Assembly: GCF_946482605.1 (NCBI RefSeq)
Contig: NZ_CAMLSE010000012.1
Location: 186,001 to 250,000 of the forward strand
Source: an uncultured Dyadobacter sp.
GTDB taxonomy: Bacteria > Bacteroidota > Bacteroidia > Cytophagales > Spirosomataceae
Direction of reading: 5' to 3'
Length of the DNA stretch: 64,000 bases
Notes under the pieces: generated by a model
What the model saw: only the letters and a program-made list of their open reading frames with translations
What the model was told of the DNA's origin: nothing
Databases searched by the model: none
Shown here: piece by piece, positions 34,065 to 43,715 of the stretch
How the letters are laid out: every line of letters begins with the position of its first letter
Position numbering within the stretch: position 1 is the stretch's first letter
Translations under genes and position numbers: made by a program

Positions 34065-35000
34065 ATGAACAGCATACCAGCAACCAACTTCCAGTTCCCG
34101 GGTCAGACAGGCTTCTACAAAGGAAAAGTCCGCGACGTTTATTCATTCGAAAAACGACTGATCATGATCGCAACAGATCGCATTTCTGCATTCGACGTGA
34201 TCCTGCCCCGGGCTATTCCCTACAAAGGACAAGTCCTGAACCAGATAGCCGCACACTTCCTGAGCGCTACATCCGATATCGTTCCCAACTGGCTTGAAGA
34301 AGTCCCCGATCCAAACGTCAGCATCGGTCTCAAATGCCAGGCATATCCGGTGGAAATGGTCGTAAGGGGTTATCTGGCCGGCCACGCCTGGCGGGAATAC
34401 AAAGCAGGTAAGCGTTCGGTATGCGGCGTTGCATTGCCCGAAGGCCTGAAAGAAAACGACAAACTCCCCCAGCCGATCATTACGCCTACCACCAAAGCAC
34501 ATGAAGGCCACGATGAAGATATTTCAAGAGAGGAAATCCTCGCGCAGGGGCTCGTGAGTGCGGACGAGTACGAGCATCTGGAACGCTACACGCTCGCCTT
34601 GTTTGCCAGGGGAACGGAAATGGCTGCCGACCAGGGGCTGATCCTCGTGGATACCAAATATGAGTTCGGACAGCTGGATGGCACGATTTATTTAATAGAC
34701 GAGATCCACACTCCCGACTCCTCAAGATACTTCTACAAGGACACTTATGAGGAAAATCAGCGCTCCGAAATCCCGCAAAAGCAGCTTAGCAAGGAATTTG
34801 TAAGGGAATGGCTGATCGAGAACGGTTTTCAGGGCAAAGAAGGCCAGAGCGTCCCCGAGATGAGCGATGAACGCGTACAATCCATTTCGGACCGCTACAT
34901 CGAGCTATTTGAGAAAGTAACTGGCAACAAATTCCAGAAAAACAACCTGGACAACCCGCTGAAAAGAATCGAAACAGCCGTATTGCGCACATTGGCGTAA
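34065..35000 (+). CDS. purC: phosphoribosylaminoimidazole-succinocarboxamide synthase
   Basis: A 311-residue SAICAR synthetase: it joins CAIR and aspartate with ATP in purine synthesis. The N-terminal motif [44 protein letters not shown] and the LVDTKYEFG / [12 protein letters not shown] metal and substrate motifs are all present. The length fits the longer Bacteroidota/eukaryote-type form. It is 16 bases after the BatC-like gene, an unexpected neighbour but on the same strand. It is cytoplasmic. Confidence 0.95.
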   Translation: MNSIPATNFQFPGQTGFYKGKVRDVYSFEKRLIMIATDRISAFDVILPRAIPYKGQVLNQIAAHFLSATSDIVPNWLEEVPDPNVSIGLKCQAYPVEMVVRGYLAGHAWREYKAGKRSVCGVALPEGLKENDKLPQPIITPTTKAHEGHDEDISREEILAQGLVSADEYEHLERYTLALFARGTEMAADQGLILVDTKYEFGQLDGTIYLIDEIHTPDSSRYFYKDTYEENQRSEIPQKQLSKEFVREWLIENGFQGKEGQSVPEMSDERVQSISDRYIELFEKVTGNKFQKNNLDNPLKRIETAVLRTLA

Positions 35001-35054
35001 AAAACTGCTCTGTACAACTACACTAAATATTTGTTCGACAAAACGACAAACGCA

Positions 35055-35477
35055 ATGGATTTTAAACTGGAAAAGAAGGAACAATACGTCTATATGGAAG
35101 TGGCCGAAACAGCCTTTGCCGAAGATGTACCAGCTTCTTTCGAAGAAACAGCCCGCTCGCTTTTCCGGGAAGGTTACCACAGCCTGATCGTAAACGTGCA
35201 AACCGTGAAATCACTGGATGCGGCCGGAATCATGATATTAAAGAAAGTAAACCGCCTCTGCGCCAACGATCTCGGCCTGCTCGTGCTCGTAACGCGGGAT
35301 GACGATTTTATCGATACGCTGGAAGACCTGCGCATCCCGGACCTGACGGTTTTACCAACCAAAGAGGAAGCTATCGACGCCGTTTTCATGCACAGTCTTG
35401 AAAATGAGTTCGGTGCGGGGGACGACGATTATGACGACGAGGACTATGAAGGCGTGAGCGAATCGAAAGAACCGTAA
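35055..35477 (+). CDS. STAS-domain protein (anti-sigma-factor antagonist-like) without the usual Ser
   Basis: A 140-residue protein. The STAS fold is clear: [36 protein letters not shown] (about 40-75), followed by an acidic tail ([12 protein letters not shown]). In phosphorylated anti-anti-sigma factors the motif is DSSG; here it is DAAG, so the phosphoacceptor Ser is missing. It may act as a scaffold or always-active partner. Start chosen at ATG 35055 rather than 35031, as the extra residues do not fit the fold. It follows purC by 54 bases. Confidence 0.8.
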   Translation: MDFKLEKKEQYVYMEVAETAFAEDVPASFEETARSLFREGYHSLIVNVQTVKSLDAAGIMILKKVNRLCANDLGLLVLVTRDDDFIDTLEDLRIPDLTVLPTKEEAIDAVFMHSLENEFGAGDDDYDDEDYEGVSESKEP

Positions 35478-35511
35478 TATTTGAATAGTATAATTTTCAG
35501 CCACTTACACA

Positions 35512-35546
35512 AACGTCCCGCCGAGCTTCGGCGGGACGTTTTTTTT
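35512..35546 (+). terminator. strong rho-independent terminator
   Basis: A perfect 12-bp stem AACGTCCCGCCG (35512-35523) with its complement (35529-35540), 5-base loop and T run. It ends the BatB to STAS unit. Confidence 0.95.
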
Positions 35547-35876
35547 ATGCCATTCTAATACTTTTTATATTTTACCCAGACGCTTTTTGTAATCCTCCAA
35601 GTCACCGAAAAGTGCCTTTCGACATTCCAGAAATGGCAACGAATAGCGGCATTCGTTATGGCTTTATCAATATTTCGATAATAATTGTAATTAATCGGCC
35701 AAATGCATATTCGGGATAGAAAATTTTGCCATTCCCATAATAAGCCAAATATTTTTTATGGGTATATTGCGTGGCTTTACCCAAAACATCACACACTGGC
35801 GTTTTCGCTTTCCTTTTAAAGTGCTTATTTAAACAGATTCTAATTACGAATTTGTTAATTACCTACAATTCGATAA
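35547..35876 (+). other. gltB leader region
   Basis: A 330-base AT-rich stretch. I see only a weak inverted repeat, CCCATAA...TTATGGG, near 35737-35762. No riboswitch or tRNA was recognised, and the gltB promoter could not be placed. Confidence 0.3.
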
Positions 35877-38800
35877 ATGTCGCAAATGTCTGAACAAATG
35901 GTAGAAAATCAGGGACTGTACCGCCCGGAATTTGAGCATGATGCATGTGGAATCGGTTTCCGGGCTAACATCAAGGGTCGTAAGTCGCACCAGATCGTGG
36001 CTGATGCCATTCATATGCTCGAAAGGATGGAGCATAGGGGTGCAACTGGTTTTGACCCTAACACCGGTGACGGTGCTGGTATTTTAATTCAGATCCCTCA
36101 CGAGTTCTTTGTAGAAGAATCTACCAAGTTGGGCTTCCACTTGCCTCCGGCAGGTGAGTATGGTGTAGGGATGATCTTTTTCCCGGGCAATGAGCTTGCC
36201 AGGGAAGAAAGCAGGGATATCCTGAACCGAAAGATCAAGAAGCTCGGCCTGCAACTGCTCGGCTACCGCAAGGTTCCTACATTGAACAATACATTGGGTG
36301 AAGGCTCTCTCTCCGTTGAACCGGCGGTTGAGCAGGTTTTCATCAAACGTCCGGACGACATTACGGACGATATGGCGTTTGAACGCAAGCTGTTCATCCT
36401 CCGCCAGGTTGCCGCAAGATTGATTAAAGACACGGTGAAAGGTGCGAAGAACTTCTATTTCTCCTCGCTTTCATGCCGTACCATCTCATACAAAGGACAG
36501 CTCACCACTGCCCAATTGAAATATTACTTCCCGGACCTGGAAAACGAGTCGGTGGTATCTGCATTGGCAGTGGTACACTCGCGTTTCTCGACCAACACCT
36601 TCCCGTCATGGGAGCTGGCTCAGCCATTCCGCTACATCGCGCACAATGGCGAGATCAACACCGTGAAAGGTAACGTGAACTGGATCCGCGCCGGAGAAAA
36701 ATCATTCGAGTCGAAATTCTTCTCGAAAGAAGAAATGGACATGCTCCTGCCGATTTGCGACAGGAACCAGTCCGACTCCGCCAACCTCGACAATGCAATC
36801 GAATTGCTGCACCTTTCGGGCCGCTCATTGCCGCATGTAATGATGATGCTCATCCCCGAAGCATGGGACGGCAACGACCAGATGGATGCGGAGCGCAAGG
36901 CATTCTACGAATACCACGCGGCCATTATGGAGCCTTGGGACGGCCCTGCGTCGATCTCGTTCACCGATGGCAAAATGGTAGGCGCTACGCTCGACCGCAA
37001 CGGTCTGCGCCCGTCGCGCTACTGGGTACTCGACGACGATACCATCATCATGGGCTCGGAAGCGGGTGTATTGGAAGTAGATCAGGCAAGAGTAGTAACA
37101 AAAGGCCGCCTGCAACCCGGACGTATGTTCGTAGTGGACATGGAGCAGGGCCGCATTGTTCCCGACGAAGAAATTAAATCCCAGATCTGTTCCGCACAGC
37201 CTTACCAGCAATGGTTAGATGAGAATAAGCTGCACGTGGACCAGCTGGACCACCCGATCCGTACCTACCGGGCTTACGACGACAATGCATTGCTGAAACG
37301 CCAGGTTGCATTCGGTTATACATCGGAAGATTTGCGCATGATCCTCGCGCCTATGTCGCAAACGGGCATGGAAGCGATCGGTTCTATGGGTACTGATTCT
37401 CCGCTGGCCATACTTTCTGACCAGAGCCAGCATTTGTCGACGTATTTCAAACAGCTGTTCGCACAGGTTACCAACCCGCCGATCGACTCGATCCGCGAGC
37501 GTGCGATCATGTCTTTGATCTCCTTCGTAGGCAGCACCGAGAACATTCTCACTGAAACACCAAAGCATTGCCGCCAGATCGCATTGCCGCACCCGATCCT
37601 TTCGGTGCAGGAATTCGACAAGCTGCGGTTTGTAGATAAAGACGGTTTCCAGGCCAAAACGATCAATACTTACTTCCGTGCCGACGAGGGTGGGAAAGCA
37701 TTGGAAAGAGCGCTCGAAAGGATCTGCCGTTATGCGGTGGACGCTATCGAAGACGGATTCGAGATCCTGATCCTCTCCGACCGTGCCATTGACTCCGATC
37801 ACGCACCAATCCCGTCATTGCTGGCAACCGCAACCATTCACCACCACCTGATCCGTGAAGGATTGAGGGGCAAAGTCGGTTTGCTGGTAGAAGCGGGCGA
37901 CGTTTGGGAAACCCACCACGTAGCGACACTGATCGGTTACGGCGCCGCGGGTGTTTGCCCTTACATGGCTTTTGAAACGCTTTCGCACATGAACCGTAAA
38001 GGCATGATCGATGGCGAGTTCACCGACGAAAAACTGCATTACAACTATATCAAGGCTGTTAATAAAGAGCTTTTGAAGATATTCTCGAAAATGGGAATCT
38101 CTACCCTGCAATCCTACCAGGGCGCGCAGATCTTCGAATGCGTGGGCTTGAACAAGGACGTAATCGACAAATATTTCACAGGAACTATCTCGCGGATCAG
38201 CGGTATGGGTATTCCTGAAATTGCCCGCGAGATACTCGTACGTCACAAAGTGGCTTACCACGAAACTCCTGAGCAAAAGCCAAGGCTGGAAGTGGGCGGC
38301 GTATACCAATGGAAACAACGTGGTGAAGCACACATTTTCAACCCGGCGTCGGTACACCTGTTGCAACAATCAACGCGCAGCAACAGCTACGAGCAATTTA
38401 AGAAATACTCAAAACTGATCGACGACCAGAGCCACAAAGCGCTTACATTGCGTGGTCTGCTTCGGTTCAAAAAAGGCAACGCAATTCCGCTGGAAGAAGT
38501 GGAGCCTGTCGAAAACATATTCAAACGCTTCGCAACGGGTGCCATGTCTTTCGGATCGATATCCTGGGAAGCACATACGACTCTGGCGATCGCGATGAAT
38601 CGCATCGGCGGCAAATCCAACTCAGGTGAAGGTGGCGAAGACGAGCTGCGTTACAACCGCCTGCCGAATGGCGACAGCATGAATTCGCAGATCAAGCAGG
38701 TGGCATCCGGACGTTTCGGTGTAACCAGCCATTACCTGAGCAATGCGGGCGAACTGCAAATCAAAACAGCACAAGGTGCAAAACCAGGTGAAGGTGGTCA

Positions 38801-40457
38801 GTTGCCGGGCTTCAAGGTCGATGACTGGATCGGACGTACCCGTCACTCGACGCCGGGTGTAGGGCTGATCTCCCCTCCTCCTCACCACGACATTTATTCG
38901 ATCGAAGATTTGGCACAGCTGATCTTTGACCTTAAAAATGCCAACCGCGCGGCACGTATCAGCGTGAAGCTGGTATCCGAGGCGGGTGTAGGAACCGTAG
39001 CATCCGGTGTCGCGAAAGCACACGCCGACCACATCCTGATCTCGGGATACGACGGCGGTACCGGCGCCTCTCCATTGAGCTCGATCCGTCACGCGGGTCT
39101 GCCCTGGGAACTGGGTCTGGCTGAAACGCACCAGACTTTGGTAAGAAATAAATTACGCGGACGGGTAACCGTTCAGGCCGACGGACAGCTCCGTACCGGG
39201 CGCGACCTTGCCATTGCCGCATTGCTCGGTGCCGAAGAATGGGGTGTAGCAACGGCTGCATTAGTAGCCGCAGGCTGTATCATGATGCGTAAATGCCACC
39301 TGAACACCTGCCCAGTGGGTGTGGCAACGCAACGCAAAGAACTGCGGGCGCTGTTCTCGGGTAAGCCTGAGCACGTGGTGAACATGTTCACATTCATGGC
39401 GGAAGAACTGCGCGAGATCATGGCCCAGCTAGGCTTCCGCACGGTCAATGAAATGGTTGGCCAGGCTCAATACCTGGAAATCCGGAATGATATCAAGCAT
39501 TGGAAATACAAAAATCTGAACTTTGACGCGATCCTGTACAAGGAAGGCGATCTGTCGGTAGCTCAGTTCAAGCAGGAAGAGCAGGATCACGGTATCGACG
39601 CCATTCTTGACCACGAACTGATCCGCGCTTCGCAGCCCGCATTGGCGACCAAGGAAGAGATTTACGCGGAATTCCCGATCAACAACCTGAACCGTTCGGT
39701 CGGAACGATGCTCTCGAATGAAATTTCCAAAAAGTACGGCGGCGTAGGTTTGCCAACCGGCAACATCCACTTCAAATTCCGTGGTACGGCCGGCCAGAGC
39801 TTCGGTGCATTCAATACTACCGGTGTCCGTCTGGAACTCGAAGGCGATGCCAACGACTATTTCGGAAAAGGCCTTTGCGGAGCAGAACTGGTCGTATACC
39901 CCGATCGCGACGCGAAATTCAAGCCGGAAGAAAACATTATCATCGGTAACGTGGCCTTCTACGGTGCTACTTCGGGTGACGCCTACATCCGCGGAACCGC
40001 GGGCGAGCGCTTCTGCGTGCGTAACTCGGGCGCGAAGGTGGTGGTCGAAGGTGTCGGCGACCACGGTCTGGAATACATGACCGGCGGTCTGGCGATCATC
40101 CTCGGGGAAACGGGCCGGAACTTCGCGGCAGGTATGTCGGGTGGTGTGGCATACGTCCTCGATAAGGCAGGCAATTTCGAAGAGAAAGTAAACAAGGAAA
40201 TGGTTTCCCTGGAACCACTCACGGATGAAGATAAGAGTATCCTGCGTGAATATCTGGATAAGCACTTCCAGTATACAACCAGCAACATTGCATTCCAATT
40301 GATCCAGAACTGGGAGCAATCTGTAAAACAGTTTGTCAAGGTAATGCCATCTGACTTCCAAAAAGCACTGGAAGGACGTGGTATCACGCTTGCACAGCAG
40401 ATTGCAGACAAAAACGTGGTGTACAAGGACATCGTCGTAGACGTAGTACACCAGTAA
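35877..40457 (+). CDS. gltB: glutamate synthase large subunit
   Basis: A 1526-residue GOGAT alpha subunit. The glutaminase domain begins at ACGIGF (Cys24), with a short N-terminal propeptide, and continues through about residue 420. The central domain and the FMN-binding barrel follow (GGKSNSGEGGEDELRY, ISGYDGGTGASPLSS). The iron-sulfur motif CIMMRKCHLNTCPVG is around 1135-1150. The C-terminal GXGXG domain has repeated GG-rich turns (EYMTGGLAIILGETGRNFAAGMSGG). The partner subunit gltD follows by 49 bases. It makes two glutamates from glutamine and 2-oxoglutarate. Confidence 0.98.
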   Translation: MSQMSEQMVENQGLYRPEFEHDACGIGFRANIKGRKSHQIVADAIHMLERMEHRGATGFDPNTGDGAGILIQIPHEFFVEESTKLGFHLPPAGEYGVGMIFFPGNELAREESRDILNRKIKKLGLQLLGYRKVPTLNNTLGEGSLSVEPAVEQVFIKRPDDITDDMAFERKLFILRQVAARLIKDTVKGAKNFYFSSLSCRTISYKGQLTTAQLKYYFPDLENESVVSALAVVHSRFSTNTFPSWELAQPFRYIAHNGEINTVKGNVNWIRAGEKSFESKFFSKEEMDMLLPICDRNQSDSANLDNAIELLHLSGRSLPHVMMMLIPEAWDGNDQMDAERKAFYEYHAAIMEPWDGPASISFTDGKMVGATLDRNGLRPSRYWVLDDDTIIMGSEAGVLEVDQARVVTKGRLQPGRMFVVDMEQGRIVPDEEIKSQICSAQPYQQWLDENKLHVDQLDHPIRTYRAYDDNALLKRQVAFGYTSEDLRMILAPMSQTGMEAIGSMGTDSPLAILSDQSQHLSTYFKQLFAQVTNPPIDSIRERAIMSLISFVGSTENILTETPKHCRQIALPHPILSVQEFDKLRFVDKDGFQAKTINTYFRADEGGKALERALERICRYAVDAIEDGFEILILSDRAIDSDHAPIPSLLATATIHHHLIREGLRGKVGLLVEAGDVWETHHVATLIGYGAAGVCPYMAFETLSHMNRKGMIDGEFTDEKLHYNYIKAVNKELLKIFSKMGISTLQSYQGAQIFECVGLNKDVIDKYFTGTISRISGMGIPEIAREILVRHKVAYHETPEQKPRLEVGGVYQWKQRGEAHIFNPASVHLLQQSTRSNSYEQFKKYSKLIDDQSHKALTLRGLLRFKKGNAIPLEEVEPVENIFKRFATGAMSFGSISWEAHTTLAIAMNRIGGKSNSGEGGEDELRYNRLPNGDSMNSQIKQVASGRFGVTSHYLSNAGELQIKTAQGAKPGEGGQLPGFKVDDWIGRTRHSTPGVGLISPPPHHDIYSIEDLAQLIFDLKNANRAARISVKLVSEAGVGTVASGVAKAHADHILISGYDGGTGASPLSSIRHAGLPWELGLAETHQTLVRNKLRGRVTVQADGQLRTGRDLAIAALLGAEEWGVATAALVAAGCIMMRKCHLNTCPVGVATQRKELRALFSGKPEHVVNMFTFMAEELREIMAQLGFRTVNEMVGQAQYLEIRNDIKHWKYKNLNFDAILYKEGDLSVAQFKQEEQDHGIDAILDHELIRASQPALATKEEIYAEFPINNLNRSVGTMLSNEISKKYGGVGLPTGNIHFKFRGTAGQSFGAFNTTGVRLELEGDANDYFGKGLCGAELVVYPDRDAKFKPEENIIIGNVAFYGATSGDAYIRGTAGERFCVRNSGAKVVVEGVGDHGLEYMTGGLAIILGETGRNFAAGMSGGVAYVLDKAGNFEEKVNKEMVSLEPLTDEDKSILREYLDKHFQYTTSNIAFQLIQNWEQSVKQFVKVMPSDFQKALEGRGITLAQQIADKNVVYKDIVVDVVHQ

Positions 40458-40506
40458 TTTTCAGTTTCAAGATCAACTATCAGAATTTTTTAAATCAGTA
40501 ATAAGA

Positions 40507-42015
40507 ATGGGAAAACCAACCGGATTTTTAGAGTTTGAAAGGGAGTTGCCGAAAAAGAGAAGCATAGACGAGCGTCTGAAAGACTATCGTGAGATTGAAA
40601 CCGCACCGACCGACTCTAATTCCAAACAGCAGGCAGCCCGTTGTATGGACTGCGGAATTCCTTTTTGCCATAATGGTTGTCCGCTGGGCAACATCATCCC
40701 TGAGTTCAACGACGCGGTGTATGATGAAAACTGGGGACTGGCCTACGAAATATTAGCTTCGACCAATAATTTCCCGGAGTTTACAGGCCGCATCTGCCCG
40801 GCTCCGTGCGAAGCTTCCTGCGTGCTCGGCATTAACAAGCCGCCGGTCGCAATCGAGTATATCGAAAAAGCAATCATCGAGAAAGCATTTGAGTTGAACC
40901 TCGTTAAACCCAAAGTCCCTAAATATCGCACCGGTAAGAAAGTAGCGGTGGTAGGTTCGGGACCTGCGGGATTGGCTGCCGCCAATCAATTGAACCAGGC
41001 CGGACACTCGGTGGTATTGCTCGAAAGAGCGGATAAGATCGGTGGTCTGGTGCGCTACGGTATTCCTGATTTCAAACTAGACAAAGGCATTATCGACCGT
41101 CGTCTTGCTGTAATGCAGGAAGAAGGTATTGAATTCCGCACCAATGTCAACGTAGGTGTGGATATCAAAGCGGAAGAGCTTCAAAATGAGTTCGATGCAG
41201 TGCTTTTGACCGTTGGATCGACTGTTCCCCGCGATGTAAAAATCCAGGGCCGTCAATTCAAAGGCGTGCACTTCGCAATGGAGTTCCTGAGCCAGCAAAA
41301 CAAACGCGTAGCCGGAATCGATCGCGTGGTAGATCACCGCGGTGCGACCTATACCAATGGCGAAATCCTTGCAACCGGCAAACACGTGGTTGTAATCGGT
41401 GGCGGCGACACGGGCTCCGACTGTGTAGGTACTTCGGGCCGTCACGGTGCGAAATCCGTCACGCAGATTGAATTGATGCCCATTCCGCCGAAAGACCGCG
41501 ACGCCAGTACGCCATGGCCGAACTGGCCGATGATGCTCCGCACTTCCACTTCACATGAAGAGGGCTGCGACAGACATTGGTCTATCAATACCAAAGAATT
41601 CTTAGGTGACGAAAACGGCAACCTGAAAGCGCTGAAAATCGTGGACCTCGACTGGCAGAAAGATCCTGAAACCGGTCGTATGCAGATGAAAGAAGTTGAA
41701 GGCAGCGAACGCACCATTCCTTGCGAACTGGCGTTCCTGGCAGCCGGCTTCCTTCATCCCCAGCAAGAAGGCCTGCTGAGCGATCTCGATCTGGAATTTG
41801 ACGACCGTGGTAATGTCAAAACCAATGGTTACCAGTCGACTTCCAACGAAAAAGTTTTTGCGGCCGGCGACTGCCGCCGGGGACAATCGCTGGTAGTTTG
41901 GGCGATCAGCGAGGGACGTGAAGCCGCACGTGCGGTGGATGAATACCTGATGGGTGAGTCATTCCTGGAAGCTAAGGCCGTATCCATGCTGAATCCTGCG
42001 TTCGCACACGCGTAA
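40507..42015 (+). CDS. gltD: glutamate synthase small subunit
   Basis: A 502-residue beta subunit. The N-terminal iron-sulfur region has [17 protein letters not shown] (Cys46, 49, 54, 58) and [15 protein letters not shown] (Cys97, 101, 105). FAD motif [13 protein letters not shown] is at about 150-162, and the NAD(P)H motif [11 protein letters not shown] is at about 296-306. It passes electrons from NADPH to the large subunit gltB, 49 bases upstream. The end is a tandem of two terminators. Confidence 0.97.
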   Translation: MGKPTGFLEFERELPKKRSIDERLKDYREIETAPTDSNSKQQAARCMDCGIPFCHNGCPLGNIIPEFNDAVYDENWGLAYEILASTNNFPEFTGRICPAPCEASCVLGINKPPVAIEYIEKAIIEKAFELNLVKPKVPKYRTGKKVAVVGSGPAGLAAANQLNQAGHSVVLLERADKIGGLVRYGIPDFKLDKGIIDRRLAVMQEEGIEFRTNVNVGVDIKAEELQNEFDAVLLTVGSTVPRDVKIQGRQFKGVHFAMEFLSQQNKRVAGIDRVVDHRGATYTNGEILATGKHVVVIGGGDTGSDCVGTSGRHGAKSVTQIELMPIPPKDRDASTPWPNWPMMLRTSTSHEEGCDRHWSINTKEFLGDENGNLKALKIVDLDWQKDPETGRMQMKEVEGSERTIPCELAFLAAGFLHPQQEGLLSDLDLEFDDRGNVKTNGYQSTSNEKVFAAGDCRRGQSLVVWAISEGREAARAVDEYLMGESFLEAKAVSMLNPAFAHA

Positions 42016-42046
42016 GCGCTACGACCGCCAAATATTATTTTGCAAG

Positions 42047-42073
42047 AAAGCTGCCTTCACCGGCGGCTTTTTT
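42047..42073 (+). terminator. rho-independent terminator after gltD
   Basis: AAAGCTGCC pairs with GGCGGCTTT (one G-T), followed by TTTTTT. It ends the gltBD transcript. Confidence 0.88.
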
Positions 42074-42110
42074 GTTGTCTGATTCGTATATAATCATCTA
42101 TAAAATCACG

Positions 42111-42137
42111 AAGCTGTCTGATCACGCAGCTTTTTTT
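42111..42137 (+). terminator. second terminator hairpin
   Basis: AAGCTG and CAGCTT pair around a 10-base loop, followed by TTTTTTT. It is a back-up terminator before the next gene. Confidence 0.7.
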
Positions 42138-42147
42138 ATTTTATTTG

Positions 42148-42813
42148 ATGATTATATATGAATCACATCTGTCCGTTTACGGCATGTTTCTGCACCATTC
42201 CCCATTTTGGCTGAAAGCTTTTTTTCCCGGCTTTACCTGGCATGTAACTACCACGGAGAAAGAGATCTTCCTGACGTTCGACGACGGCCCCATTCCGGAC
42301 ATTACCGAGGCCGTCCTGGAAACCCTGGAACAGTTTGAAGCAAAGGCGACCTTCTTTTCCATCGGAGATAATGTCCGCAAACATCCCGATATATTTGAAA
42401 AAGTAAGAAACGGAGGCCATTCCATCGGTAACCATACGTTCAACCACATGAACGGCTGGCAAACCGAAGACAGCGTCTATCTGGATAACATCCGGAAATG
42501 CCAGGACCAGCTGAATCTTCGGACCCGGCTGTTCCGGCCACCTTACGGACGGATCAAAAGGAGCCAGGCGAAGGTCGTTTTGCAAGACAAGCAGATCATC
42601 ATGTGGGACGTCCTGAGCGGCGACTTCTCCCCTAGTCTGACTGCGGAAACCTGTCTGAAAAAATCCATTCAACACACGCACCCCGGCTCGATCGTCCTTT
42701 TCCACGACAGCATTAAGGCCTCGAAAAATATGCTATACTCGCTCCCCCGTTACCTGGAACACTTTACGGAACGGGGTTACCGGTTTGAGGCGTTGGGGAT
42801 GGAGAAGCGATAG
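42148..42813 (+). CDS. polysaccharide deacetylase (CE4, NodB-like)
   Basis: A 221-residue protein. CE4 motif 1 is TFDDGP (Asp-Asp metal and base residues), motif 2 is SIGNHTFNHMN (metal His residues) and motif 3 is RPPYG. It lies inside the typical CE4 length. A hydrophobic N-terminal stretch may be a signal anchor. Starts at 42145 (TTG), 42148 (ATG) or a later ATG (MFLHHSPFW) are possible; ATG 42148 is chosen. It would remove acetyl groups from glycans, perhaps peptidoglycan or capsular polysaccharide. Its last codons overlap an intergenic repeat. Confidence 0.85.
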   Translation: MIIYESHLSVYGMFLHHSPFWLKAFFPGFTWHVTTTEKEIFLTFDDGPIPDITEAVLETLEQFEAKATFFSIGDNVRKHPDIFEKVRNGGHSIGNHTFNHMNGWQTEDSVYLDNIRKCQDQLNLRTRLFRPPYGRIKRSQAKVVLQDKQIIMWDVLSGDFSPSLTAETCLKKSIQHTHPGSIVLFHDSIKASKNMLYSLPRYLEHFTERGYRFEALGMEKR

Positions 42814-42928
42814 GCTTTAAGCGATAGGCTTTAAGCAATAAGCTATGAGCATTTGGCTTTGTTTATGGGCCATGAATAACATTTAAATACAACAAAAAAA
42901 TAAAGCTTACGGCTTATAGCTTAAAGCC
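42805..42928. repeat. intergenic repeat cluster with inverted arm
   Basis: AAGCGATAGGCTTT occurs twice in tandem (42805-42818, 42819-42832) and once in degenerate form (42833-42846). About 55 bases on, 42903-42928 holds an imperfect inverted copy of the left arm (GGCTTATAGCTTAAAGCC). The first unit covers the last codons and stop of the deacetylase. This resembles the small repetitive elements of Bacteroidota intergenic DNA. Confidence 0.6.
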
Positions 42929-42944
42929 CACTGCACAAACAACA

Positions 42945-43715
42945 ATGATTGAAACCCACGCTCACATATATAGCGAAGATTACGCCGAAGACCGTACCGA
43001 AATGCTGGATCGTGCCTGGAATGCCGGCATCGAGCAGATCTGGATGCCCAATTGCGACCATAGCACCATTGAAGGAATGCTCGAACTGGCTGAAAAATAC
43101 CCCGGCAGATGCCTGCCGATGATCGGTTTGCATCCTACTTATGTGAAGGAGGGCTTTGAAAAAGAATTGCAGATCATGGAAGAATGGCTCGGGAAATACG
43201 AATTCATTGCCGTCGGAGAGATCGGTATGGATCTTTTCTGGGACGTTACCTTCAAAGAACAGCAGGAAAAGGCATTTTTATACCAATGCATCCTCGCCCG
43301 CAAGCATAACCTCTGGATCGATATCCACAGCCGAAGTGCATTTTGGGAAACCGTCAAACTGATCGAAGATTTCGCTGATCCCGCATTAACAGGTATCTTC
43401 CATTGTTTTACCGGAACATTGGAGGAAGCGCAGAAGGCCATTGAACTCGGTTTCAAACTGGGAGTAGGTGGCGTCGCTACCTTCAAAAATGGGGGGCTGG
43501 ACAAAGTCATCCCATACATCGACCTGAAACACATTGTACTCGAAACCGACGCTCCCTACCTCGCACCGGTGCCCTACCGAGGCAAAAGGAATGAAGTCGC
43601 CTATATCGATCTCGTGGCACAACGTGTAGCCGATCTGAAAGCAATGTCAAAGGCGGATGTGATCGCTGCCACCTCGGAGAATGCGAAAACCATGCTCAAC
43701 AGGAGACCGTTATGA
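42945..43715 (+). CDS. TatD family hydrolase
   Basis: A 256-residue TIM-barrel metal hydrolase. Motif ETHAHIYSEDY at about 3-13 gives the first His pair; GLHPTYV, VGEIGMDLFWD, GIFHCFTGTLEEA and LETDAPYL follow as in TatD nucleases. TatD proteins have 3'-5' exonuclease activity on DNA or RNA and a proposed quality-control role. Its stop codon overlaps the asparaginase start by 4 bases, so the two are translationally coupled. Confidence 0.92.
   Translation: MIETHAHIYSEDYAEDRTEMLDRAWNAGIEQIWMPNCDHSTIEGMLELAEKYPGRCLPMIGLHPTYVKEGFEKELQIMEEWLGKYEFIAVGEIGMDLFWDVTFKEQQEKAFLYQCILARKHNLWIDIHSRSAFWETVKLIEDFADPALTGIFHCFTGTLEEAQKAIELGFKLGVGGVATFKNGGLDKVIPYIDLKHIVLETDAPYLAPVPYRGKRNEVAYIDLVAQRVADLKAMSKADVIAATSENAKTMLNRRPL

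Noticed and set aside
35547..35876. Riboswitch or regulatory RNA ahead of gltB
   Set aside because: Only a weak 7-bp inverted repeat was seen; no known RNA pattern could be recognised.
39429..40451. Long minus-strand frame antisense to gltB
   Set aside because: gltB is certain here; the antisense reading reflects its codon pattern.
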